This document shows, in pieces, positions 23,375 through 34,892 of a stretch of 42,519 nucleotides of DNA (the stretch's first letter is position 1; every line of letters begins with the position of its first letter). The stretch covers positions 1-42,519 of the forward strand of contig CALWAK010000006.1 of assembly GCA_944373095.1 (NCBI GenBank). Direction: 5' to 3'. Made by a program: the position numbers and the translations under genes. Origin of the DNA: an uncultured Bacilli bacterium (GTDB taxonomy: Bacteria; Bacillota_I; Bacilli_A; RF39; UBA660). The notes beneath the pieces are model-generated. The model worked only from the letters and a program-made list of their open reading frames with translations, made no database searches and was not told the origin of the DNA.

Positions 23375-25009
23375 ATGAGTAAAATTAAAATTATGGGGCT
23401 TGGTGGGCTTAGTGAGACCGGCAAGAATACCTATGTAATAGAAGTTGATAATTATATATATATATTTGATTGTGGACTTAAATATGCAACAGAAAATTTA
23501 TATGGAATAGATTATATAATACCTGATTTTGATTATTTAGTTAAGAATAAAAGAAGAATTAGAGGTTTATTTTTAACTCATGGTCATTATGAAAATATGG
23601 GTGCTACCAGTGATTTATTAAAGTTAATTCCTACATTAAAAGTTTATGCAACTAAATTTACGAAGTTTGTATTAGAACAAGATGGGGTAAATCCTAAAAA
23701 TATTATTGAAATTAAACCACATAAGAAGTTAAACTTTGGTGATGTTAGTATATTTCCTATTAGTGTATCTCATTCAGCACCAGATGCGGTAATGTATTGC
23801 TTAAATACTAAGGATGGGGCAATATGTTATACAGGAGATTTTATAATTGATCCTAGTATGCGTGGAGCCTATGACATGGATTTAGGTAAAATTGCTTACG
23901 TTGGAAAACAAGGAGTGTTAGCTCTTTTAAGCGAATCTACTTTTTCTGAAAGACCAGGTCATACTTCACCAAATCATCGTTTAACAAGGCATTTTAAATA
24001 TGCTGTTAATCATGCTGATGGTCGTTTAATATTTTTAGTTCTTCCAAATCATTTATATACTATTCAAGAAATATTTGATTCCTTAAGAAATACTCATCGT
24101 AAAGTAATACTTATGGGTAAACAGTTACAATCTGTTTTAGATATAGGTTTAAAAGAAGGATATTTAAATATTCAAGATGGTTTATTAGGTGATTTATCTA
24201 ATATAAATGATAAAGATTCTGTACTTATTATGGCAGATAGTAAAGAAAATCCTTATGCAGTATTATCTAAAGTACTTGGAGGATATGATAAGTTTGTAAC
24301 TTTAAAAAGTACTGATACAGTTGTATTTGCAGAACCTAGATATGATTCTAGCGAAAAAGTTTTAGTTAAATTAGAAAATGATTTAGCAGAGATGGGTTGT
24401 GAAATTGTTTCTGTTCCTAAAGATAAATGTATATTACATCATGCTTCGCAAGAAGATTTAATGTTAATGATTAAATTATTAAATCCAAAGTATTATATGC
24501 CTGTTAAAGGTGAGTATCGTTATATGGTTAATAATGCCAATATGGCAAGTGCGCTTGGAATTGATGCTAGCAATATTATCTTAAAACAAAATGGTGATAT
24601 TGTTGAAATTGATGATGGTGTATTACAAGATAAGTTTAAATCTATTAAAGTTAATGATATTTTAATAGATGGTAAAAGTAGTGAAGATGTTGGAGAACTT
24701 GTTATTAAAGATCGTGAGATGTTATCAGAAAATGGTATTGTTTTAATAAGTGCTACGATATCTAAAAAAACTAGACAGTTATTAGTAGGACCAGAAGTTA
24801 CTACTAGAGGATTTATTTATATTAAAGATTCTAAAGAGATGATTAAAGAGATTAAAAATATTTCTACTACAATAATTGAAAGAAATATTACTGAAACTTA
24901 TGTTGAATATAATAAAATAAAGACTGAAATTAGAGAAGAATTAGGTAAATATTTATATAGTGAAACTGAATGTAAACCAATGATTATTGCGGTAATTCAA
25001 GAAGTATAA
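23375..25009 (+). CDS. RNase J-family protein, J2-like (degenerate metal site)
   Basis: 544 residues with the metallo-beta-lactamase/beta-CASP layout of RNase J: GLGGLSETGKNTYVIE, LTHGH, SVSHSAPDAV, CYTGDFIIDPS, SESTFSERPGHTSP, VLPNHLYTIQEI, MPVKGEYRYM, and a C-terminal domain. The usual HxHxDH motif reads His69-Gly-His71-Tyr-Glu73-Asn74, so the Asp and last His are replaced, and the His of the PVHGE motif is Lys378. Bacillus RNase J2 also has a degenerate site and acts as partner of J1. I infer a weakly active or structural subunit. GGTGAT precedes the ATG. Confidence 0.85.
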   Translation: MSKIKIMGLGGLSETGKNTYVIEVDNYIYIFDCGLKYATENLYGIDYIIPDFDYLVKNKRRIRGLFLTHGHYENMGATSDLLKLIPTLKVYATKFTKFVLEQDGVNPKNIIEIKPHKKLNFGDVSIFPISVSHSAPDAVMYCLNTKDGAICYTGDFIIDPSMRGAYDMDLGKIAYVGKQGVLALLSESTFSERPGHTSPNHRLTRHFKYAVNHADGRLIFLVLPNHLYTIQEIFDSLRNTHRKVILMGKQLQSVLDIGLKEGYLNIQDGLLGDLSNINDKDSVLIMADSKENPYAVLSKVLGGYDKFVTLKSTDTVVFAEPRYDSSEKVLVKLENDLAEMGCEIVSVPKDKCILHHASQEDLMLMIKLLNPKYYMPVKGEYRYMVNNANMASALGIDASNIILKQNGDIVEIDDGVLQDKFKSIKVNDILIDGKSSEDVGELVIKDREMLSENGIVLISATISKKTRQLLVGPEVTTRGFIYIKDSKEMIKEIKNISTTIIERNITETYVEYNKIKTEIREELGKYLYSETECKPMIIAVIQEV

Positions 25010-25017
25010 ATATTACC

Positions 25018-25047
25018 TTGTCAAATTATAAATAATTATGGTAAAAT
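25018..25047 (+). promoter_or_regulatory. Promoter of rpmG-efp
   Basis: TTGTCA (25018-25023), 18 bases, TAAAAT (25042-25047). Confidence 0.55.
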
Positions 25048-25077
25048 ACCTAGTGTAAAAAAAAGGAGGATAGCATT

Positions 25078-25242
25078 ATGGCAAAAAATGAAAATAGAAA
25101 TTATGTTACTTTAGTATGTAGTGAATGTAAACATGAAAATTACACTACTAGTAAAAATAAGAAAAATACTCAAGAAAAATTAGGAATTAAAAAAGCATGT
25201 CCAAATTGTGGAAAACATACAATTCATAAAGAGAAAAAATAA
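25078..25242 (+). CDS. rpmG: 50S ribosomal protein L33
   Basis: A 54-residue protein of the L33 family, a component of the large ribosomal subunit near the E site. It has the zinc-ribbon form with cysteines in two pairs (VCSECK, Cys14/Cys17; CPNCGKH, Cys41/Cys44), the conserved [10 protein letters not shown] core and a basic C-terminus. AAAGGAGGA is an excellent ribosome site. It lies 18 bases upstream of efp and is probably co-transcribed. Confidence 0.95.
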   Translation: MAKNENRNYVTLVCSECKHENYTTSKNKKNTQEKLGIKKACPNCGKHTIHKEKK

Positions 25243-25260
25243 TAGAAAGGGGGATATAAA

Positions 25261-25821
25261 ATGAATATTAACATAAATGATATTAAAAATGGTATGACTA
25301 TTATTATGGATGGAAAGTTATGCCAAATTGTAGAATTTCAACATGTTAAACCTGGTAAAGGTGCTGCATTTGTAAAAATGAAGTTAAGAAATTTAAAGAC
25401 TGGATCAATTGTAGAAGATACTTATAATACTAATATTAAAGTAGAAAAAGCTCATATTGATAAGAAACCTATGCAATATTTATATAATACTGGGGATTCT
25501 TATGTATTTATGGATACTAATACTTATGAACAAGTTGAAATACCGGAATCTAGATTAGAAGAAGAAAAGAAGTTTTTAAAGGAAAATTTAGAAATTACTA
25601 TTAATTTCTATGAAGGTGAAATAATTGGTATTGAATTACCAGAAAAGATTGAGTTTGAAATTGTAGAAACTACAGATGCAACTAAGGGTAATACTACTAA
25701 TAATGCACAAAAAGATGCTACTATTGAAACAGGTTATACTCTTAAAGTGCCTATGTTTATTTCTCAAGGAGAACATATTATTATTTCTACAAAAGATGGA
25801 AAATATTCTAGTAGAGCTTAG
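25261..25821 (+). CDS. efp: Translation elongation factor P
   Basis: 186 residues, the normal length. EF-P relieves ribosome stalling at polyproline stretches. The N-terminal KOW-like domain includes the loop KPGKGAAF, whose Lys33 is the position modified in other species; two OB domains follow, and the C-terminal TGYTLKVPMFISQGEHI...DGKYSSRA is the standard ending. No modifying enzyme gene is seen here. GAAAGGGGG precedes the ATG. Confidence 0.97.
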   Translation: MNININDIKNGMTIIMDGKLCQIVEFQHVKPGKGAAFVKMKLRNLKTGSIVEDTYNTNIKVEKAHIDKKPMQYLYNTGDSYVFMDTNTYEQVEIPESRLEEEKKFLKENLEITINFYEGEIIGIELPEKIEFEIVETTDATKGNTTNNAQKDATIETGYTLKVPMFISQGEHIIISTKDGKYSSRA

Positions 25822-25832
25822 GCTCTTTTTTT
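25813..25832 (+). terminator. Rho-independent terminator after efp
   Basis: AGAGC (25813-25817) pairs with GCTCT (25822-25826) around TTAG, followed by T7. It overlaps the efp stop. Confidence 0.75.
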
Positions 25833-25855
25833 CGTTTTAGAATATTTTTAATAAA

Positions 25856-25883
25856 TTGCTAGTCAAATAAAAAAAATTATGAT
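25856..25883 (+). promoter_or_regulatory. Promoter of parE-parC
   Basis: TTGCTA (25856-25861), 16 bases, TATGAT (25878-25883). Confidence 0.5.
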
Positions 25884-25893
25884 ACCATTTTAA

Positions 25894-27810
<1,917 letters not shown>

Positions 27811-27816
27811 GTAAAT

Positions 27817-30321
27817 ATGGAAGATGTAGTAAAGAAAATACAAGATTATGCCCTTGAAGAAATAATGGGGTTAAGATTTGGTGCATATGCAAAAGAAATT
27901 ATTCAAGATAGAGCTATACCTGATGTAAGAGATGGCCTAAAACCTGTTCAAAGAAGAATTCTTTATGATATGTATAAAAATAACATTACGCATGATCATG
28001 CTTATATTAAGTGTGCATCTACTGTTGGTGATGTATTAGGTAAGTATCATCCTCATGGAGACTCATCAGTATATGATGCGATGGTAAGAATGAGTCAATG
28101 GTGGAAACAAAATGAAGTATTAATTGACATGCATGGTAATAATGGATCAATGGATGGAGATAGTCCTGCAGCATACCGTTATACTGAAGCCAGACTATCT
28201 AAAATAGCATCAGAATTATTAAAAGATATTGATTCTAATACCGTTAAATGGGCTCCTAATTTTGATGATAGATTTCTAGAACCAACTGTATTACCAGCAA
28301 AGTTTCCTAATCTTTTAGTAAATGGATGTAATGGTATTTCAGCTGGTTATGCAACAAATATTCCGCCACATAATTTAGGTGAAATAATTGATGCAACAAT
28401 AAAGAGAATTGATTCACCTAATTGTAGATTAGAAACTATATTAGATATTGTTAAGGGACCTGATTTTCCAACTGGTGGTATTGCTATGGGAAAAACTGGT
28501 ATAATTGATGCTTTTTCTAATGGTAAAGGAAGAATTATTGTTCAATCTAAATATGAATTTGTTAAGAATAAAGGTAAAGAGCAAATAATTATTAGTGAAA
28601 TACCTTTTGAAGTTAATAAATCATTATTAGTAGCTAAAATAGATGGTATTAGAATAGATAAAAAAATAGATGGTATTCAAGAAGTTAGAGATGAAACAGA
28701 TAGAGAAGGACTACGTATTGTTATTGATTTAAAAGCAGGTGCTAATAAAGATTTAATTATTAATTATTTATTAAAAAATACTGATTTACAAATATCTTAT
28801 AACTATAATATGGTTGCTATAGTTAATCGTAGACCTATGACTTTAGGTATAATACCTATAATAGATGCTTATATAGATCATCAAAAAGAGGTTATTACTA
28901 ATCGTAGTAAATTTGATTTAGAAGCTTATAAAAAAAGATTAAATATAGTAGATGGATTCTTAAAAATGATATCTATCTTAGATGAAGTTATTAAAACGAT
29001 TAGAGCTTCTAAAAATAAGGGTGATGCTAAAGAAAATTTAATTAAGAAGTTTGATTTTAATCCTGAACAAGCAGAAGCTATTGTAGTATTACAATTATAT
29101 AAATTAACTAATACAGATGTAGTAGCCCTAGAAGAAGAACAAGAAAATCTTCATAAATATATTAAAGCTTTAGAACTTATATTATCTGATGAGTCTAAAT
29201 TAAGAGAAGTTATGAAACATGAACTTAAAAAAATTAAGAATGAATATGCTAAACCTAGAAAAACTACTATTGTAGATGAAATATCAGAGATAAAAATAGA
29301 TAATAAAGATTTAATAAGTAAAGAAAATGTAATAGTAGTAATAACTAATGAAGGATATATTAAAAAAGTTTCACTAAAGAGTTATTCATCAAGTAATGGA
29401 GAAGAAACTACTTTAAAGCCAGGAGACTATGTAACTCATTTATTTGAACTAAGTACTACTGATACTATATTAATATTTACTAATAAAGGACAATATATAT
29501 ATGCTCCTGTACATACTATATTTGATGCTAAATGGAAAGATTTAGGAAAACATATTAATAATTTAGTTAGTGGACTAAGTGAAGATGAGCGTATTGTAAA
29601 TGCTTTTGTTTTAGATAATAAGGAAGATGTTATTACATTCTTTACTAAAAATGGTTTAGTTAAGCAATCTGTATTAAAAGATTTTATAGTTACTAGGTAT
29701 TCTAAGGCTATGATGGCATTTAAATTAAAAGATGATGATGAAGTTATTAATATTACTAAATCTAAATTACAAACTTTACTTCTAACAAGTAATGGTTATT
29801 ATCTAAATATTAAAACTGATGAAATACCTTTAGTAGGTTCTAGAGCATCAGGTGTAAAAGGTATTAGTCTTAAAGATGATAAGTTAGTATTTGGTAGTAC
29901 TTATGACAATGAAGTAGAATATTTAACTGTATTTACTAATAATAAGACTGCTAAAAGAATTAAAATTAATGAATTAGAAATACATAATAGGGCTAAAAAA
30001 GGATCTAGTCTAATAAAGAAAGTTAAATCTTTTGATTATAAAATAATTAATGTGTTATTAACTACTAGTAAAGATGAAATAAATATATTATGTGATAATG
30101 AAGTTAATACTATAAAATGTAGTGATATACCTATTATGGATTTTAAATCTACTGGATCAAGCATTTCTAAATATTTAATAGATGATATCTTTATCAGTAG
30201 TAATTTAGTATCTTATTTAGATAAAAATACTAATATTGAAGTGATAAATCCTAAAGAAGAAGTAGTTAATGAACCTAAACAAGCTTCTTTAGATGACTTT
30301 TTTGAAGAATTTAAATTTTAA
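27817..30321 (+). CDS. parC: DNA topoisomerase IV subunit A
   Basis: 834 residues, six bases after parE. The N-terminal breakage-reunion domain has RAIPDVRDGLKPVQRRIL, the quinolone-resistance region HPHGDSSVYDAM (Ser83, Ser84, Asp87 in this protein) and catalytic Tyr122 in AAYRYTEARL. The C-terminal part is a set of beta-pinwheel blades (GYIKKVSLKSY, GLVKQSVLKDF, TAKRIKINELEI). Ser and Asp at the key drug positions are the wild-type, sensitive residues. GyrA is the alternative, but the neighbour argues for ParC. Confidence 0.92.
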   Translation: MEDVVKKIQDYALEEIMGLRFGAYAKEIIQDRAIPDVRDGLKPVQRRILYDMYKNNITHDHAYIKCASTVGDVLGKYHPHGDSSVYDAMVRMSQWWKQNEVLIDMHGNNGSMDGDSPAAYRYTEARLSKIASELLKDIDSNTVKWAPNFDDRFLEPTVLPAKFPNLLVNGCNGISAGYATNIPPHNLGEIIDATIKRIDSPNCRLETILDIVKGPDFPTGGIAMGKTGIIDAFSNGKGRIIVQSKYEFVKNKGKEQIIISEIPFEVNKSLLVAKIDGIRIDKKIDGIQEVRDETDREGLRIVIDLKAGANKDLIINYLLKNTDLQISYNYNMVAIVNRRPMTLGIIPIIDAYIDHQKEVITNRSKFDLEAYKKRLNIVDGFLKMISILDEVIKTIRASKNKGDAKENLIKKFDFNPEQAEAIVVLQLYKLTNTDVVALEEEQENLHKYIKALELILSDESKLREVMKHELKKIKNEYAKPRKTTIVDEISEIKIDNKDLISKENVIVVITNEGYIKKVSLKSYSSSNGEETTLKPGDYVTHLFELSTTDTILIFTNKGQYIYAPVHTIFDAKWKDLGKHINNLVSGLSEDERIVNAFVLDNKEDVITFFTKNGLVKQSVLKDFIVTRYSKAMMAFKLKDDDEVINITKSKLQTLLLTSNGYYLNIKTDEIPLVGSRASGVKGISLKDDKLVFGSTYDNEVEYLTVFTNNKTAKRIKINELEIHNRAKKGSSLIKKVKSFDYKIINVLLTTSKDEINILCDNEVNTIKCSDIPIMDFKSTGSSISKYLIDDIFISSNLVSYLDKNTNIEVINPKEEVVNEPKQASLDDFFEEFKF

Positions 30322-30343
30322 TATTTAAGTTCTTTTTATTTAC

Positions 30344-30372
30344 TTGTTTTTTAAATAATCATTTGTTAAAAT
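30344..30372 (+). promoter_or_regulatory. Promoter upstream of the 30404 gene
   Basis: TTGTTT (30344-30349), 17 bases, TAAAAT (30367-30372). Confidence 0.45.
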
Positions 30373-30403
30373 AAGCATGCTTTAATAAACAGGAGAATTT
30401 ATA

Positions 30404-31102
30404 ATGAAAAAAATAACAGATATAGAAATGAAATTTTATGAATTTCTAGGAATAAAAGAATTTAAGAAGTTTGTTCTTTTTGTTTTAGACAAAAGATTTT
30501 TTTTAAGTAATCCTAATTTAACAAAAGAAGAAAGAAAAAAACTTATATGTGATACAGCTACTAATTATAATATAGGAAAAGATAGAAATTTAAATAGTCT
30601 ACATAGATATAAAATGTTTTTATATCTTAATACATCTATTCACTTAATACCATTTATAGTTAGTGTATTTTATCTTCCTAAAATTATATTTAGTAATTTA
30701 AATTCTATCATATACTTTATTCTTATAATTTTAGAAACGATAAATACTTATTGTTTAATCTTACAAAGATATAATTGTATAAGAATTAATAAAATGATTA
30801 AAAGAATGATAGCTAAACAAGAGTTAGAAGAGAAAAAATTAAAAGAAGAATTAATAGAAAAAGATGCTTTATTAGAAGAACACACTTATAAAGTAATAGA
30901 TGAATTAAATATAGAAAAAACTATTACATTTAAAGAATTACTAGATAAAGCTGATATTAATACTTTAAAAGAGTATCGTAAGTATTTAGCAGTGCTTCAA
31001 GAAAATGTCCAAAATAATGAAAATAATGCATGTGATTTATCATTTCCAATAGAGGATTCTAAAGGGGTTAGATTGGTTTTAAAATATGAACAAGATAGAT
31101 GA
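30404..31102 (+). CDS. Hypothetical membrane protein with coiled coil, 232 aa
   Basis: Residues about 1-75 are soluble and basic. Two hydrophobic segments follow (FLYLNTSIHLIPFIVSVFYL and SIIYFILIILETINTYCLIL). Then comes a long charged helix (ELEEKKLKEELIEKDALLEEH) and a cytosolic tail. Family not recognised. AGGAG precedes the ATG. Its last 17 bases overlap the start of the leucine-rich-repeat gene, so the two were probably expressed together. Confidence 0.65.
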   Translation: MKKITDIEMKFYEFLGIKEFKKFVLFVLDKRFFLSNPNLTKEERKKLICDTATNYNIGKDRNLNSLHRYKMFLYLNTSIHLIPFIVSVFYLPKIIFSNLNSIIYFILIILETINTYCLILQRYNCIRINKMIKRMIAKQELEEKKLKEELIEKDALLEEHTYKVIDELNIEKTITFKELLDKADINTLKEYRKYLAVLQENVQNNENNACDLSFPIEDSKGVRLVLKYEQDR

Positions 31103-33042
31103 TTTAAAAATTATAAAAAAATATTATGGTGAAGATATGATGCATCTTTGTCGTAGTATATTTAGTACAATATTGGATATTTATCCAGGTAAATTACAAG
31201 AAGTTATGTTATCGCATTTTGATAGTACTAGATATTTGTATGCTGATATTGTTAATAATAAATTAGAAACAAATTTTAAAAATTATATATATAGTTTTTT
31301 TCCTAATGAAGAAAATAATGATAATACTATAAAAGTAAGTTTAACGCCTTTTGAACTAATGAGAAAAGTAGGGTATACTTTATATGAATGTCATACTGAA
31401 TCTGATATTCAAAAATTTAAAAAATATTATGAACCTACTGAAAAATTATGTACGTTTAGAGGTGGTCGACTAAATAATTATTATGTGTTTTTTGCATTAA
31501 AGGATAATGCTTCTTATTTAAAAAGAAGAGATTTTAAAGATCCTAAAAGAGAAGATGAATATGGAACTTCAGTAATAAGTATTCAATTTACTAAAGATTC
31601 TTCACATACCTTATCAATAAAAAATAGATATAATCATACAGTTGATAATCCTGATTCTACTTTTTCTAATAATTTAGAAAATATTGTAGAAGGATTAACA
31701 GTAAGTTTTGAAAAAACTTATGGATTAATTCAAACGATTAAAAACAATGGTTTTGAAATTCCTGGTTATGTAAAAGCCAATGATGGTAAATTTTATAAAT
31801 ATAATTATGAAATTAATAATGTATATTATTGTCCAAATAATATTATAATAACTGATTTTGTTGTAAAAAAATATCCAAAAGAAAAATATTTAATATTTGA
31901 TTATTTTATTTTAGATTTAATGAATAAAACTATTAGTTGCAATTTAAAAGATAGCTTTATTGAAAGTATTGGAACTATAAAAAATATAAAAATAATAAAT
32001 AGTAAAGATTATAAAGAAATTATAATTACCCCAATTGAAGGATTTGATATATATATTAAATTAGATAAACTAAATCGAATTATTGAGTATATTAATTTAA
32101 ATGTAAAAATAATTAAAGATAATTTTTTACATTTTAATAAAAATTTAAGTAAAATCGAATTATTAAATGTTGAAGAAATTAAAAACTATTTTTTATATAA
32201 TAATACAATCACTTATTGAATTAGATATGCCAAAACTAATAAAAGTTTATAATAACTTTTTAACTAATAATTTTAATTTAAGGAAAATAAATATGCCTAA
32301 TTTAGAGGAAGTTGGTTATAATTTTTTAACTGATTTTCCAATTAGTTTAAATATAAAATATAGTAAAAATTTAAAATTAATATATTTTCCTAAGTTACGT
32401 AAAGTAAATAATAATTTTATGTTAAATTATTGTTTTATAAAAGAAGCATATTTACCTAGTTTAGAAGTGGTTAAAGATAATTTTTTATCATCTAATAATA
32501 GTTTAACAGAATTAAATTTACCAAAATTGAAGAAAGCTGGTAATTGATTTTTAGCAAAGAATGAAGTACTAACTAAATTATTTATACCTTATTTAGAAGA
32601 GGTAGGTGTTGATTTTTTAGATAGTAATATATCTTTATTTGTTATGGAAGCGCCAAATTTAAAAATCGTAGATGAGTACTTTTTAGCTAATAATAAATCT
32701 TTACAAGAACTTAATTTACCAAATTTAGAAAAAACGGGTAATTATTTTTTGAAAAATAATGAGCAATTTATAGCATTATCTTTTCCTAATTTAAGAATAG
32801 TTTCTCGTGAATTTCTTAAAAATAGTAAAGCTTTAGAAGTTTTATATGTACCTAATTTAGAATATGCTGGATATGACTTTTTAAACAATTGTTATAGTTT
32901 AAAAGAGATTACGATTCCTAATATATATTTTATTAACAATCCTAAAATATTAAAAAGATTAGTATTATATAGTTATAAAAAAAGAATATTAGAATTTCTA
33001 TTAAATAAAGGTAGTAGAACTTTAAAAAAGGATAGATTATAA
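31086..33042 (+). pseudogene. Broken leucine-rich-repeat protein gene (frameshift plus in-frame TGA)
   Basis: Three open segments form one gene: 31086-32219, 32167-32547 and 32548-33042. The first about 340 residues are an unknown domain. The rest is about eleven LRR units of some 23 residues (SLxELxLPxLxxVxNNFLxNN), of the BspA-like LRR_5 type. An extra C at 32206 breaks the frame: without it the text reads NNKSLIELDMP, a perfect repeat. TGA at 32545-32547 stands in a repeat position normally Tyr, Asn or Asp (GNYFL elsewhere). Both sides continue the repeat, so loss is recent or is a sequencing error. Confidence 0.8.
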
Positions 33043-33119
33043 AATTATCATATTTTTTAAAATACTATTTTATATATTATTAATTTGTGATAAAATTAAA
33101 TAAGAATAAGGAGGTTACC

Positions 33120-34841
33120 ATGGGTAGTACCACTTTTATACTTATTGGAGTATCTTATTATTTGTTATCTATAGTAATAATTGTAGTTGTTTTAAATAAA
33201 ATAAATAAAAAAGAAAAAGATAAATATCTTAATACAATAAATGAGTTAGAAAGAAATAAAAATTTAATAATATCTTCTGGAATATTAACTGAATTAAATA
33301 ATGCTAATAATTTAGTAAATAACGAAGAAACTAAAGAAATGTATGATGATTGGAAAAGAAGATTTAATAATATTAAAGATGTTGAAATCCCTAAAATAAC
33401 TGATGCTTTAATTGAAATACAAGATTTATTTGATAATAAAAAGTATAAAAATTTAAATAAGTTACTTGCTAAAACAGAATTAAATATTGATTATATTAAA
33501 ACTAAAAGTAATTATTTATTAAATGAAATAAAGGAAGTTACTACATCAAGTACACGTAGTAGAGAAGAAGTATTAAAGTTAAAGCAAAAATATAGAGAAA
33601 TTATTACTAAATATAATAATAATAAAAATGATTATAATATTATAACGGGACCAATTGAACTACAATTTGAAAATGTAGATAAGTTATTTAGCCATTTTGA
33701 AGTTGCTATTGATGAGAATAATTATCAAGATATTTGTAAAGTATTAAATGCACTAAATGATATAGTAGGTAATCTAGAGTTAATTATTAAAGAAGGACCT
33801 TCGATAATATTACTTGGTACTAAGTTATTACCTAGTAAAATGAAAGATGTATATATAGAAGCTGAAAAACTAAGAAAAGAAGGGTATAATTTAGATTATT
33901 TAAATATTGAGTATAATTATGATGAGGCTAATAAAAAGATAGCAGATGTTTTAGAAAGAATAAATGTTTTAAATATAGAAAATTCTTTATTAACATTAAA
34001 AACTTTGTTAGATTATTTTGATAATTTATATAATGATTTTGAAAAAGAAGTTAAAGCTAAGAAAAGTTTTAAAGAGTTTACAAGAAGTATTTTAGTAAGA
34101 GCTAATAAGTATGAAAAGATTAATAATGAATTAAGAAAAAAAGGAAAAGAATTTGTATATAGTTATGATTTAACTGAAGATGATATTAAAATATTAGATG
34201 TTTTAAAAGAAGAGATAAAAGGTATAAAACATGATTATGATGAAATAATTGAAGCATCACGTACTAAAAAAGTAGCTTTTTCAAGATTAGAAAAGGAAAT
34301 GAAAGAGTTAAATGCTAGATTGGTTAAATGTGGGGATAATTTAGAATATGCACTTAAGAATTTAGGAAGTCTAAAAGAAGATGAATTAAGAGCTAATGAT
34401 CAGTTAGATGAAATAAAAAGTATATTAAAGAAAGCAAAATATAAAATTAGTAGTTATAAATTACCTGTTATACCTAGAAAATATTATATTGAATTAAGTG
34501 AAGCTAGTGTTTCTATTAAAAATGTAGTTAAAGAGTTAGAGCGTAAACCTATATCCATAAAAACTTTAAATATTAGAGTAGATACAGCTAGAGATTTAGT
34601 ATTAAAACTTTATAATACTTCTAATGAGATTATAAAAACTGCTTGTTTAGCTGAAACTAGTATTGTGTATGGTAATAGGTATCGTAGTACTAATAAAAGT
34701 ATTGATGATGCCCTAACTAACTCTGAATATTTATTTAATAATGGGGAATATAAGAATTCTTTAGAAACTTCTATTAATGCTATAAATAAGATAGAACCTG
34801 ATTTTTATAAAAAATTAAAAGAAACATTAGAAAACAAATAG
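33120..34841 (+). CDS. ezrA: Septation ring formation regulator EzrA
   Basis: 573 residues, close to the usual 560-570. One N-terminal membrane helix (FILIGVSYYLLSIVIIVVVL) with the N-terminus outside is followed by a very long cytosolic spectrin-like coiled-coil rod. EzrA limits FtsZ ring assembly and links it to wall synthesis. The ATG at 33120 is preceded by AAGGAGGT, much better than the upstream in-frame ATA codon at 33087 where the frame opens. It is followed by a cysteine desulfurase, the common Bacilli arrangement. A terminator lies at the stop. Confidence 0.92.
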   Translation: MGSTTFILIGVSYYLLSIVIIVVVLNKINKKEKDKYLNTINELERNKNLIISSGILTELNNANNLVNNEETKEMYDDWKRRFNNIKDVEIPKITDALIEIQDLFDNKKYKNLNKLLAKTELNIDYIKTKSNYLLNEIKEVTTSSTRSREEVLKLKQKYREIITKYNNNKNDYNIITGPIELQFENVDKLFSHFEVAIDENNYQDICKVLNALNDIVGNLELIIKEGPSIILLGTKLLPSKMKDVYIEAEKLRKEGYNLDYLNIEYNYDEANKKIADVLERINVLNIENSLLTLKTLLDYFDNLYNDFEKEVKAKKSFKEFTRSILVRANKYEKINNELRKKGKEFVYSYDLTEDDIKILDVLKEEIKGIKHDYDEIIEASRTKKVAFSRLEKEMKELNARLVKCGDNLEYALKNLGSLKEDELRANDQLDEIKSILKKAKYKISSYKLPVIPRKYYIELSEASVSIKNVVKELERKPISIKTLNIRVDTARDLVLKLYNTSNEIIKTACLAETSIVYGNRYRSTNKSIDDALTNSEYLFNNGEYKNSLETSINAINKIEPDFYKKLKETLENK

Positions 34842-34859
34842 ACCTTATAGGTCTTTTTT
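34841..34859 (+). terminator. Rho-independent terminator after ezrA
   Basis: GACCT (34841-34845) pairs with AGGTC (34849-34853) around TAT, then a T run to 34859. A TATACT -10-like box follows at 34862 for the next gene. Confidence 0.7.
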
Positions 34860-34892
34860 GGTATACTATCTAATGTAGATATGGGTGATAAT

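Noticed and set aside
32545-32547. TGA read as tryptophan (mycoplasma code)
   Set aside because: Several clear genes end at TGA (priA, rhodanese lipoprotein), and other genes use TGG for Trp. The LRR gene also has an independent frameshift.
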